A stretch of DNA of 64,000 nt, from assembly GCA_030374765.1 (NCBI GenBank), contig JARGXX010000006.1, forward strand, positions 186,001 through 250,000, in the 5' to 3' direction. Source of the stretch: Agarophyton chilense (taxonomy: Eukaryota > Rhodophyta > Florideophyceae > Gracilariales > Gracilariaceae). Position numbers and translations under genes: made by a program. The notes beneath the pieces are model-generated. The model had not been told where the DNA came from. It searched no databases and was given only the letters and a program-made list of their open reading frames with translations. Positions within the stretch are counted from its first letter, which is position 1. Each line of letters opens with the position of its first letter. Below, one piece after another: positions 11,295 through 21,099 of this stretch.

Positions 11295-11557
11295 ATGAAC
11301 GCACCTCTTCGTAGAATGATTTACCCTGCAATTGTTCCAGCAGCGTAAGTGTTCTTCTGTTCATATCAGAAACTCATGAGTTCGCGTTTTATAAAAATCG
11401 ATTACCTGCTTACAGCATGACGTACTTTGTGCGATGTCCACTTTCCTGGAGAAAGTCCTTCTCGATATCAGACTCACACTACTGCGATAATCTTCAGTGG
11501 TTGAGAAGCAGAACAGGGTGTTCCCGAAGGTATTCTTCTAGAAAGGAGAAAACCTAG
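11295..11557 (+). CDS. Candidate small two-exon gene, 63 residues, unknown
   Basis: Proposed as exon 11295-11344, a 71-nt intron 11345-11415, and exon 11416-11557. The donor is a full consensus GTAAGT and the acceptor is CTGCTTACAG. The phase is consistent (2 nt + 1 nt) and the spliced frame reaches a TAG. Without splicing the frame stops within the donor. The product starts MNAPLRRMIYPAIVPAAMTY and ends with a basic, Ser/Arg-rich tail; a short hydrophobic patch sits around residues 9-20. The family is unknown. The match of donor, acceptor and phase is better than I would expect by chance in 260 bp, but nothing else supports it. Confidence 0.35.
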
Positions 11558-13791
11558 CACCTTACGATAATTAAATGTCACCGACTTCAGGGCGTGGATG
11601 AGACTTAATCAATGGGCCGCACGCTCGCCCAACACACTCTCCTGTTCTATCACTATTGACTTAGCGCCACGGCACAGTTTCCAAGACTTCTTACTCGCGC
11701 ACTGCAGAGCAAAACTGCTCGTAGATCCATAATTTCTTGGCTTTGACCTCAACACTATCTAAATAGAGCACCTCACACATATTTCTTTGGACAATAAACT
11801 CACCAAATGCGTCTCTCTCGGCCACAAAGCGTAGATAGACACATTGCATTGCTATATATTCCTCAATTACGCACTGCAGCTCATAGGACAACTCCACTTG
11901 CTTTCGATATGCTTTCTAGATATACTTGAAAATTCGCAAATGAGAGAAAGGTGGCACACCAAGTAGTGCGGGGCCTTTTAAACGAATTCAACGTGCTTTT
12001 AACATGAGAACTACTTTATAGTATTAATATTATTCACCTTTTTTAGTGTTATGTGCATAATATATAAATCGGTTCAATCTTTTGTTGAATAGGTTCTTGC
12101 CGTTTGAGACCAAATTGGCGGGCTGGAGCTTATCCAGGCGCCCTTCTTGACCATTCTCGCGAAGTGGTAGGATGGTCCTCATTGATATCAGTACGCGATA
12201 GGGCGGCGGCGTCTGGCGCAATGCAGCCGCCCGATAGTCTTTATAGTCCTGTGTTTACTAAGTAAACGCGACGCGAAAACCGCAACGACTGTAACAAGAG
12301 AGTCTTAACCGAGCGGAAAGTATCGCACAACTAAAGTGCGCTTGTGGCCGCGATGACAGCCCAGCCGGCATGCACGCGCCGTTTTGTCATAGATCTTGCA
12401 GCCGTGGTCTTGCGGCAGAGATGGTAGAAGGCGGTACATTGAATGATTTTTAAAAAAATGTCTGCATTGTTTTCAGCAAAGCCTATTGGAGGAAAAGCGG
12501 TGTAATTGCTGCAAAACTGTTTCGCAAATCCTGATGGCAATTGTAAAGAAACTTTCGTTTTATTGTGTTTCTTTTTCTTAGCACAACGGCAATAGCAACT
12601 AAGTTGTCATCGTAGCACACTATCCCGCGAGTAAGGAAGGTGTTGAATAAGTGTGGTAAATGACTGAGGAAAAATCTGGTTTGGACCAAGCTTGTGAGGA
12701 AGAGTGAAGGACGTAGGTCATTCAGAGAAATGTGCGGTTTCTTCGACAACTTGGATTTTTGGGGTTTTGGGATCATCCAGGTCGTTGCTAGCTGTTGAGA
12801 TGGTTGGCAAGGCGAGTCGGGATCTTTATTTGTTTTCTACGTTTCAAGTCTAATACAGTAGTTGTTAGGATCTCTCGTAAAGCCGTTATGTAGCGAAAAA
12901 TATGGAAACCCTCGTCAAAAACGAAACGAAAATTAAGTAGGGCAGTTTCAAGGCTTGGGCTAGCTAGAGTAGCTTAAAGTTGTTAAATCTACAATGCATT
13001 TCGTTCTATGATATAGTGCGACGTAATCGATGATCTGTGCCCTTTTGATGCAGAATTTTAGCGAGTGAGTCACGGTAGACTGAACGTTTTCCAAAAGCGA
13101 CCTATAACGTAAAAAGACGTGTGCTTAATTGTCGGTATGAGTTGGACTCCAATTCCAGGGTGGAAAGGGTAGTGTTTTACGAGGACGGAGAAGCATGTTC
13201 GCACGAGCGCAGAAGGAAAAAAAGTGGGTATCGCTTTTCCGATTGTCCAACTCTGTACGGATGAGCAGTCGTGGAGATGTTGCATCCGATGTTGAGTTAT
13301 TCAGTTAAAAACTCTCAAAACTTTAAAACGACGTTGGGGCCCCCTTTTGAAACTGGCGTGTAAGAAATGCCGGGCATAGCGATAAGGTTCGCTTTCAAAA
13401 AAAGTAGTGTTCTGTGCTGTAGCCAACTTGGTCGTGGAAATAAAGAATGCCATCTTGAACAGTCTCTCTGCCAGCATAAAGATTGAATCAGTTCCATAGT
13501 CGACCTGAGGCGGTATCGTCAAAAAATCAAAAGTTACCATCTCCCAGTAACGATGTGGACTGAGAAAAGGCTGAAGAAGACTGTGAGGCTGACACCTGGC
13601 TGACTTGTTTGTTTAGAAAGACCGGCAACAGCAGGGTAACGAAAAGATTGTCGTGATACATTAGGGGTCTCTATAAGCTGCGGAAGGAGCGTAGTAGATC
13701 TTAATGCACATCTTTGGTGAGGGTGGTTTCCTACGACAACTCTTTTAGCGCCTGGGTGTTGCTATGAGTTCTCACGCTACTCTAGTAGCTA
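11558..13791. other. Intergenic stretch, nothing recognised
   Basis: Only short open stretches occur (longest near 12.5-12.8 and 13.3-13.5 kb on the minus strand). None starts at a convincing ATG or shows a recognisable motif. No repeats beyond simple runs. Confidence 0.45.
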
Positions 13792-14221
13792 GTGTCTACA
13801 CACCCGGAGGATTGGCCTCACCTGAGGCCAGCTTGGCAGAAAGGAAGAAAACAAAAATAAAAACCATACATCTTTATCGTTGAGGAAAAGCCTCGGGAAT
13901 CTATTCAAACAGAGCTTTGATACTCTTCTTTAAAACGATATACGTTTGGTGTAGCAAACTTATGTAGTCGCAAATAAAACAACAACCAAATATTTTTGGC
14001 CTCAAACTATCCAAAAAAAACATGTCGAAAGGAAATATCTCTTTCAATCATCTAGTAATGCATACTTCAAATGTTGAGGCCATCAAACGAAGAGTGTTTG
14101 GCAATATGTTCCAGTTATGCAGAGCTTGTAGATTTCATTTATTGCTTAATTACAAAGAAATAAAAAATGGCCTCATATGAGGCCAATTGACCTCAAATGA
14201 GGCCATCGCTCGTATAGACAC
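13792..14221. mobile_element. MITE, Tc1/mariner-like ends, 430 bp (copy 1)
   Basis: The left end GTGTCTACACACC and the right end (inverse complement GTGTCTATACGAGCG) form terminal inverted repeats. Each is flanked by TA (13790-13791, 14222-14223), the target of Tc1/mariner transposons. Just inside both ends lie palindromic GGCCTCA..TGAGGCC blocks, four in all. There is no room for a transposase, so it is non-autonomous. A second copy with the same ends is at 45046-45415. Confidence 0.75.
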
Positions 14222-15225
14222 TAGTGTATAATAGAGCGGAGGGTCATTTTTCAACAGATCTGCACTGGGCCAGAGTGTGGCACGTGTACACGCGCCGCTG
14301 CCTTAACAATCTGTAGATGACCAATTACAAAATAAAAGTTGCTAATTTGTAATTGAAGAGGTACAGTAATGATGATGTTTTATGAAGCTTTTCTTTCTCC
14401 AAATGTTTACTAATAGTTCTCTACTGATAATGGTTGGTGACAGAATCGAAAGTGAGTAGCAACACATTGCAATCTTTCAGAACGAATTCCTCTCTCTTCC
14501 CAAATAAAGTAGAAATGTATCGAAAAGTAATCTCTGAAATCTAGCAAAGACCCTGTTGCACAGATGTCTCGGAAGGATTGTGGTAGCAGAGAGTTGTGCA
14601 TGATACTGTACAAGTGTACGAGGGTAAGACGTGTGAGGTGACTTTGGTAAACGTAAGATACCTTTCGAACAACCACAGAAAGCTGACAGCTCGCTGGCAG
14701 GAGGCCTTCTCGGGTTTAGGGTTGCGGACTAGAGTCAACCCGGAACCCACGGTAACATTTAATCACGTGTGAGGTGAGGTGAGGTGAGGGTGAAGTGAGG
14801 TAAAGTAAATTACGCAGGAATGCGCATGGCTGCCTCGGGCTGATGTCAGAGGACTTATACCGTACCATCCCTATCTGTAAACGGGAGCGTCAGTTGCCCA
14901 CATGGGCCGCGCGCAGCTGCGTGGCTGCCGGTGTGGGTGGTCAGTTTGGGGCTTCCTTGCATCTCATTGTGAGCTCAGTCTAGACGGTTGGACTTCGAGA
15001 GCCAAACTTCCTGGATACCTTGCAGTGACCATGCAGTTCCCTCTCCCTGTCACGCTGCGTGCCGATCCACACGGACACTATAAATTGGCGCGCTAGTCGC
15101 TCCCCCGTCTTTTCAGCAGCAGCTATCAGTCAGCACCTGCAGTTCATTCCCTCCTGCTACCTCCTCTCTCTGCCATCGTCCGCCCCTCCTCTGCCTTCCC
15201 TTCGTCTCATCTCCAGCTGTTGGTC
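14222..15225. other. Intergenic stretch and promoter region of the secreted-protein gene
   Basis: No gene is supported. A GTGAG-type pentanucleotide run lies at about 14768-14795. From 15.0 kb the sequence becomes the promoter and a CT-rich leader of the gene starting at 15226. Confidence 0.5.
15079..15084 (+). promoter_or_regulatory. TATA box of the secreted-protein gene
   Basis: TATAAA at 142-147 bp before the ATG at 15226, followed by a pyrimidine-rich leader that would be the 5' UTR. Confidence 0.5.
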
Positions 15226-15846
15226 ATGTATTCCTTCTCACTCTTCCTAACTGTTTCTGTCTTCTTCGGCTTGGCCCTCGCGCAGCAATGTCCTCCTCAA
15301 CCGTTTCCCTTTCGGTCATCTTTGCTTCAGAGACAGTTCAATTTGTTCGAGAGTTGTCCTGCTACGCCATCAACTGCGCGCCAATCTTTTGAGCTATTTC
15401 GGACCGTTTTGGTTTACAAACCATCCTATGTTCCATCTCCTAGCGTATGCCCCGAGCGACTTGTGTTCCACATCAGGCAGTCTCCTGTCCTTCCTTTCAT
15501 CGTCAATTTCCCTGAGTTGGCAAGAGAAAACGACACTGATTGTGTAGCTATACAAATGGAACAAAAGAAGGTGTTTTTCCTCAATGGATTGAGTAAGCCT
15601 GATTTCATTTCTTCTGTCAGAGAGATGGTCATGGTGCTTGAGCGCATGAAGTACGGTTCCTGCCCTAAGCTGGGTCTTGAAATGGAGGACATGTTCTCAA
15701 CAGAGCCCACAGATGATGAGGATGTTTCGGAGAGCCCACAGATGGATCTAGACGAGGAAGGCGATATGGCCATCTTCCCGGAGTTGGAGGGTGTCATTGG
15801 ATTTTTCATCACTTTGGCATATGACCAAGCGTTCTGTGTGATGTGA
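15226..15846 (+). CDS. Small secreted or lumenal protein, unknown family
   Basis: A 206-residue protein with a clear signal peptide: residues 4-19 are hydrophobic and end GLALA before QQCPP. The mature part has six cysteines (22, 44, 75, 106, 146, 204), enough for three disulfides. A strongly acidic stretch (about 151-180, with TDDEDVSES) may bind cations or the sulfated cell wall (inference). I chose ATG 15226 because the codons before it offer only TTG. The final segment (about 187-206) is hydrophobic and ends CVM; it could be a tail anchor or GPI signal, but neither is clear. I do not recognise the family. It stands alone, with its own TATA box. Confidence 0.75.
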   Translation: MYSFSLFLTVSVFFGLALAQQCPPQPFPFRSSLLQRQFNLFESCPATPSTARQSFELFRTVLVYKPSYVPSPSVCPERLVFHIRQSPVLPFIVNFPELARENDTDCVAIQMEQKKVFFLNGLSKPDFISSVREMVMVLERMKYGSCPKLGLEMEDMFSTEPTDDEDVSESPQMDLDEEGDMAIFPELEGVIGFFITLAYDQAFCVM

Positions 15847-15969
15847 TCTTGTAGTTAATCCACAGTGTTTTCCCTTTTAGAAGGCACTGCTGTTTTATGT
15901 TAGGTATAAACTCGCGTCATCCAGGATGATGCACAAATTAATCTGTAGTGAAGAGGTTTTGGGAAGTAG

Positions 15970-16281
15970 TTACAAGAAGTAGTCACTCCAACGCCCCGAG
16001 TTTTTCATGCATTGTATAACCGGCATTAAGCTCTTGCACATTGGACAAAGCCCACTTTTTAAAGTTGATCGCTTGTGTCGCCCCGCATTTTGGCTGCAGA
16101 CCATCGCCATTAGCAAAGCATAGTGAGTGGCTAAGCCAATGCGTGTCAGTCGTGTAGCGAAGCTTAGCGCACGAGCCACGTAGTCCCATAGTTTCTTGGC
16201 CCTTTTGGTATGGCCTTGCCCCGGCTTGACTTGGCCACTTTCTCTTCTAGATTGCCATCCCCAACATGTTGATACGGACAC
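15970..16281 (-). CDS. Doubtful open frame with a CxxC motif
   Basis: An open stretch of 103 codons that lies tail to tail with the secreted-protein gene. It has no ATG at its beginning, only GTG, so if real it needs an upstream exon. It contains a basic, helical middle (WDYVARALSFATRLTRIGL) and a single CPMCKSLMP near the C-terminus. This faintly recalls the zinc ribbon of Rpr2/Rpp21 RNase P proteins, but the second cysteine pair is missing. I would not name it. Confidence 0.2.
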   Translation of the reverse strand: MSVSTCWGWQSRRESGQVKPGQGHTKRAKKLWDYVARALSFATRLTRIGLATHYALLMAMVCSQNAGRHKRSTLKSGLCPMCKSLMPVIQCMKNSGRWSDYFL

Positions 16282-18302
16282 TGGATCTCTCTGCAGTACT
16301 GAAGATTTACCTTGCGAAAAGTTATGAGTGCTCGCTTACTGTAGTATAGTCAATACTAATCCGAGACATATCAACTGGAACAGAAAACAAACTCACGGTT
16401 TTGATTATTCTGCACACGCCAGCAGAAACACTGTAATTTACAACTAGGGCATGCATTCAGTGCATTGCCCCAAATTATTGTCTGGCTCTTAACAATGTAA
16501 TTGCAAGAACGAAGCAGAGAATTCTGACAAACCACGGAGTGAGGAATTGTTCGTGGCCAAGCATTTAAACACCAAGGATGAACCTAACAACCGAATCATC
16601 AAGCCACTCTCTAGACCAAATTGCGAAAAAAAAACGATGATCCCAGAGTTATGGAGTTGAAATCCCCAGCGCCAGAAGGTTTCGGGGGCGCTCGTTGACA
16701 CCGAAACATAACCAAGCAGCTGCTTACCTGAGCAAACAATCGTATTTCAGGAGTATTCCTCTGCAACCACAACTAACGTGACCAAGAGGAATGGTCGCTA
16801 TTGCAGACACGGCGTCGTGAGGGGTGCCGGGCACGCGGTGTCGAGCAACCATTCCTGCCAAAAACACGGAATGGGACCAAAAGGACCCCCGACGTCCGCC
16901 CCTCGGTCCTTCCAGGGAGCTCGTCAGAATCTGCGGCGGACTTCCCAACGGCAGTGTTGCACTTTATCGCTCTGTACAAGTACTCTGATACCGCTCAGGT
17001 TGAGCGGTCCTTTGATCACATTTTAAATGTGATATGTATGAGTTACATCGAAAACTGAGTACAGAAAACGGGGCACAAGACAGCACCTTTCCATGTGACT
17101 TGCTTGTCGCACTGCTGTGTGCATAGCTTGTGAGTACTTGAGCATATGAAGAATGGTCCGATTTGAGATCACAATCGTCTCGATTTCATATCAAACCTGA
17201 TGATTGCCGATATCTCAACGGTCCATGGATATCACAGTACAACCAGTGTGACATATCAGTAGCCGGCTACTAGCGTACTCTATACTGATTTGTTTTTGTG
17301 GGACGAATGTCACACACGAGCATTACAAAGAAAAATGAAGTTCACTGAGTTATGGTGCTAGTGTTATACTAAAACTCATTTGTTGAGTTTTGCTTTAGTA
17401 GCATTGTACTCAATGGCCAATCAGCGTTCGATAATTGGGGTATACCCCCAATCCTCGTGCGTTGTCGTGTCACACGAAGGCAAATTATGTTCATCGCCTT
17501 CGGCTCGGGCCTACAATTTGCAGACGTGTCCCGATACCAGCACTCAGTTGCGGATATATCTCATACATATTATGGCCTAGTAAGTCATTTGAGGATTACA
17601 GTGATCATAGACGACTCTAGCTCAAGTATACAGTTCACGTACCCTTCGTATATGCTTGCAATGTTTCTTATTTCCATGAAACAAAAACGTGTACAAATCT
17701 GTAGACTTTCTCAGAAAATGGTTTTTATGTAACGGAAAGTATTAGACAAAGATGTTGGAATCCAGAGCCAGAATCAGAATTCTGATTTTCGGAGGCAATG
17801 AAATTTTGACGCCTCCGCGCTTGGTCGAATAAAGCTTTACTTCACCTTTTCGCGATGTCGACTGGGCAGAGTAAACTGACAAGCAGATTACTTCAGGAAG
17901 TGAAACATGTTTAGTCTCAAAGCGATTATCACTCTGTAAAACAGTGATTGTTGACGTCCTTAGGTCTCATGCAAGGCATGGACAAAGCACAACACACGCA
18001 TCATTAAATCTGCACTGAGTTGTGTGCTATAGCTGAAGCAAAAACAAAAAACCGCAAAAATACCAGCAGTGAAAACAACCACCAAAAACATAAACATTTG
18101 CAAAAAGAGGCTCTCACCTCTCGATTCGGACATCTTAAATTTTGACTGGGTCTACGCACACCTGAAAACAACTCTTGGGCTCTGGCCTACACGATTTTTC
18201 GGATCTAGCCTTTGCGGTTTTTCGGCTTTTGCCTACGTGCTTCTTTTCCTTTTCTTTAACGCATTTTCTGATATTGCTTTCACACCTTATTATTTATCGT
18301 CG
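16282..18302. other. Intergenic stretch, one pair of small hairpins
   Basis: No gene is supported; the open stretches between 16.7 and 17.7 kb overlap one another on both strands without motifs. Two adjacent inverted repeats lie at 16990-17008 (ACCGCTCA/TGAGCGGT, 3-nt loop) and 17015-17033 (ATCACATTT/AAATGTGAT). Confidence 0.4.
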
Positions 18303-18558
18303 TTACGCTTTTCTCGCTCTTGCCTCCGCCTTTGTTTGAAAATCTTCTCTGTGCTTCCGTTGTTTCTTTCTTTCACAGTTCTTCCGCGGTTGAGCTTTTT
18401 CGATTCTTGTCGCCACGCGTTCTCTGCTCTTGAGATTACTAGACTCTTTCAGCTTAGCTTCTTTGGCGCTTACGATTTCTCTGCTTTTGGCTTCGTTCTT
18501 TTTTGAATCCTGTCGCTGCGCTTTCTGAGCTTTTGCCTCCGGATTTTTGAACTCTTTC
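18303..18558 (-). pseudogene. 3' part of a host gene split by the family A element
   Basis: This is the downstream remnant of a minus-strand host gene whose upstream part is at 28245-28785. It encodes a Lys/Arg/Glu/Ala-rich tail (starting KEFKNPEAKAQKAQRQ) and ends at a stop at 18303. The element's target duplication CTTTC lies at its inner edge (18554-18558). At the inferred empty site the frame runs on from the upstream remnant. The basic, charged tail suggests nuclear, nucleolar or RNA binding (inference). The family is not recognised. The gene is presumably inactive in this allele. Confidence 0.65.
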
Positions 18559-19164
18559 TGTCGTAAAATCACCTCTGAAGTATGCTGCTGCCTTTTCTCG
18601 GGAGCGTGGTAACGCTCAAACTTAGAATGTAGACGTAATAAACCTCGATCGTAACACGGCACCGTGAAAAATCGCAAGGGCAAACTGCGAAGCAACCAGC
18701 CTATACCGTGTATGTGAACGATGGTAGGCGTCGACGCGCGGGAAAGACTGTGTGGTAGTTGAGAAACAACGAACCAAAAGGTATAGTCGTGACGCAAGTG
18801 ATGCCTGTCATTATCAGACTAGGATGGAGGAGGTGGAGTTCCCTATATGTAGTGGACTGCACTCTCCAGATCACCCGGGAGGTGCTAGCAAGACACGGTC
18901 TCTGACCTAGTGTCAGAGACCTGGCCAGAACTGGCTACAGTGCCCGGTGGCCACTTCACAACTGTACTAAAATATATATAATTACAAGTACTATCAATTA
19001 CTAAACCAGAAGGTACATGTCAACACTACACGTGGCTGACAACACCTAGATGGTAGCTCGTCCGGCGGAGCTGCGTGGCCGATTATCCCTAGCATCCATC
19101 ACCTACAAGGTCAGTGTATTATATCGACAACCTCAAATGTCAAACCTTCTACCACTATACGACA
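18559..19164 (-). repeat. 3' LTR of family A copy 2
   Basis: 606 bp, the downstream LTR in element orientation. It matches the LTR at 27645-28244 along its length and keeps the family hairpin GGTCTCTGAC/GTCAGAGACC (18897-18921). A purine-rich tract adjoins its inner edge. Confidence 0.92.
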
Positions 19165-19489
19165 GACCCCCTTCCTACCCGTGACACACGCCCCGTGTCT
19201 CCTTCCATCAAACCAAAAAGGTATAGCGAACGACAGCGGCGCGGGCATCGGAGTGGTGTCAGCCGGCGGTTGCTCCCGGTGCGCGAGGCGCGATCCCTTG
19301 AGGTTCAGAACTCGGTGCCAGTGTCGGTTGGGAAAGGCGAGCGACGACGGCTGCGCACGAATTGAGCGACAACCATTCAGGTAGGGACTGTCATGAGGAC
19401 GATGCAGTGTCAATAGCGCGCTCGCGGACACATTTTCGGTAGTGGGCCCCTGCGTGCTTGCGTTCGCACTTGCAACTCTTACACTCGCG

Positions 19490-20990
19490 TTATGCATATA
19501 TTTCATAACGTCGAGTACTTCTCACAACCTACGAGGGGTAGACGCGATTGGTACGTGCTTCGACCAGATTGGTGGGAGTCCCATGAGGTTCCTTTGTCGC
19601 TGAGCGTGCCCACTCCGCCGGTTTTGGCGTCCTTCGGGAGTCAGATCTCCCTGAACCTGGAACGGTATTACCTCATTTGGTCGATTGCCCTCTCGGAGTG
19701 GACCGTGTTGGTTGCCATTTCGGTTATGGAGGCCGCCTGTTACGGTATCGATTGGGATTGTCGTAATCCCGACTCTGACATATACCGAGATGGTGTTCAA
19801 CCTGTAGGTCACATCTTCTTCATACCCCCGAGGGTTGTCCAGGATATTCTCCGACTTGGTTACAAGAACATCGTTCAGGGGACCGATTATACCGTGAAGG
19901 ATTTGGACTGGTATCTCGAGCAGAGCGAGAATTACCATTGGGATTCCCATCAAAGTTGGGAGGCTTTCGAACCCGCAAGTTGGGAGATTGTGCCTCGCCA
20001 CGCCCAATATTATCCCGGAGAGGCTCCTGTTCATGGAGCTCCCGCGAGCCCCGAACCTTATCAAGGTACTGTGGAGACACCGGTTGGTCGTTATGCTGGC
20101 CCCTTCCCGTCCGAGCCGTTACTTCAAGGTCGTAATTCGCCTGCCCCTACGGGTGTGACTCCTACTCAACCGAGCTCCTCGCGGGTTGCTGGTCCGGTTT
20201 GACCTTTGTTGGCGGGTATTGCTCGTCCTCCGCCTCAACCTATGATGGATTCTCCGGCCGTGGTCGGTTTGCTGGCTCGAATTTGCCAGGCTTGCGTCAC
20301 CAACTTTCAGAGGGCTGGACCTACCTCCATGGTTGCTGCATTAACGCTCCTTAAAGGTTTGCTGCTGCGCCATGCGCAATACATGAAGGCGCTGAACCAA
20401 CTTGGTGAGTTCCGGAATCAGTTCCAGTTGGACATGTACCAACTGGCCACCCGTCAGGTGGCCAATCTGGCGAGCGTCTCTGCTGCTGCGCCATCTGATC
20501 CTTTGACGGATCGCCTTCTAGGTGCTAATTTGAACCCTTCTGTTTTGCAACCCGCTCCGGCGGTTCCTTTCGTTCATCCTCTTTTGGTTTCGACTCCTCT
20601 CCCCAGTGTCGGGGCTACCGCTCCTTCGCTACCTCCTATGTTGATGGCTCCTAGCATTCCTACCAGTTTTCCTTCGTGGATAGTCAATGACACGGGTCCT
20701 CCTGATCCCACTGCTCCTCAACTGACAGTTCCTTCTACTCCCGGATTCGGAGGCTGGACTTTCTGTCGCTTCACTTTTGAGGTTCTTGTGGCGGCCGCCT
20801 GCCACGTGACTTCCTTAGTGTCTCCTTCTTTAAGTAAATTGTTGTCTCTTCTTGTCTCCTCTACTTTTACATTCGGTTATTCTTTCATGTCCTCTCTTGT
20901 AGGTAATCTGACACGCATATGGGTCCACCTTCTGCGGAAAACGGCGTCTTCTCTCCCCTTTCCTTAGGCCTGAGTACCATGAAGGTCTAA
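19490..20990 (+). other. Antisense coding region in the env position of family A
   Basis: Between the end of pol and the 3' LTR about 1.5 kb is largely open on the strand opposite to gag-pol. The predicted product has a Trp/Tyr-rich first part (with DWYVLRPDWWESHEVP) and a second part rich in Ala, Pro, Ser and Thr. A stretch around NQFQLDMYQLATRQVANLAS is kept almost unchanged in copy 1 at 0.83-1.09 kb, also antisense. It resembles no Gag, Pol or Env protein that I know. Accessory antisense frames are known from some gypsy elements and retroviruses, so a real accessory gene is plausible (inference). It is treated as part of a broken element. Confidence 0.5.
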
Positions 20991-21099
20991 GGTTAGCCGT
21001 CTGCAGGCATCGGCTCCTTGCGACGGCGCCAATACCTGATACGGAAGTGTGGGGGCATTGCGGATGGGGGATCGAAGGTGTGCCCTTCTGGCCCCTAGC

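Noticed and set aside
18069-18506. 145-codon plus-strand Phe/Leu-rich frame
   Set aside because: Shadow of the Lys/Arg-rich tail of the split host gene on the other strand.
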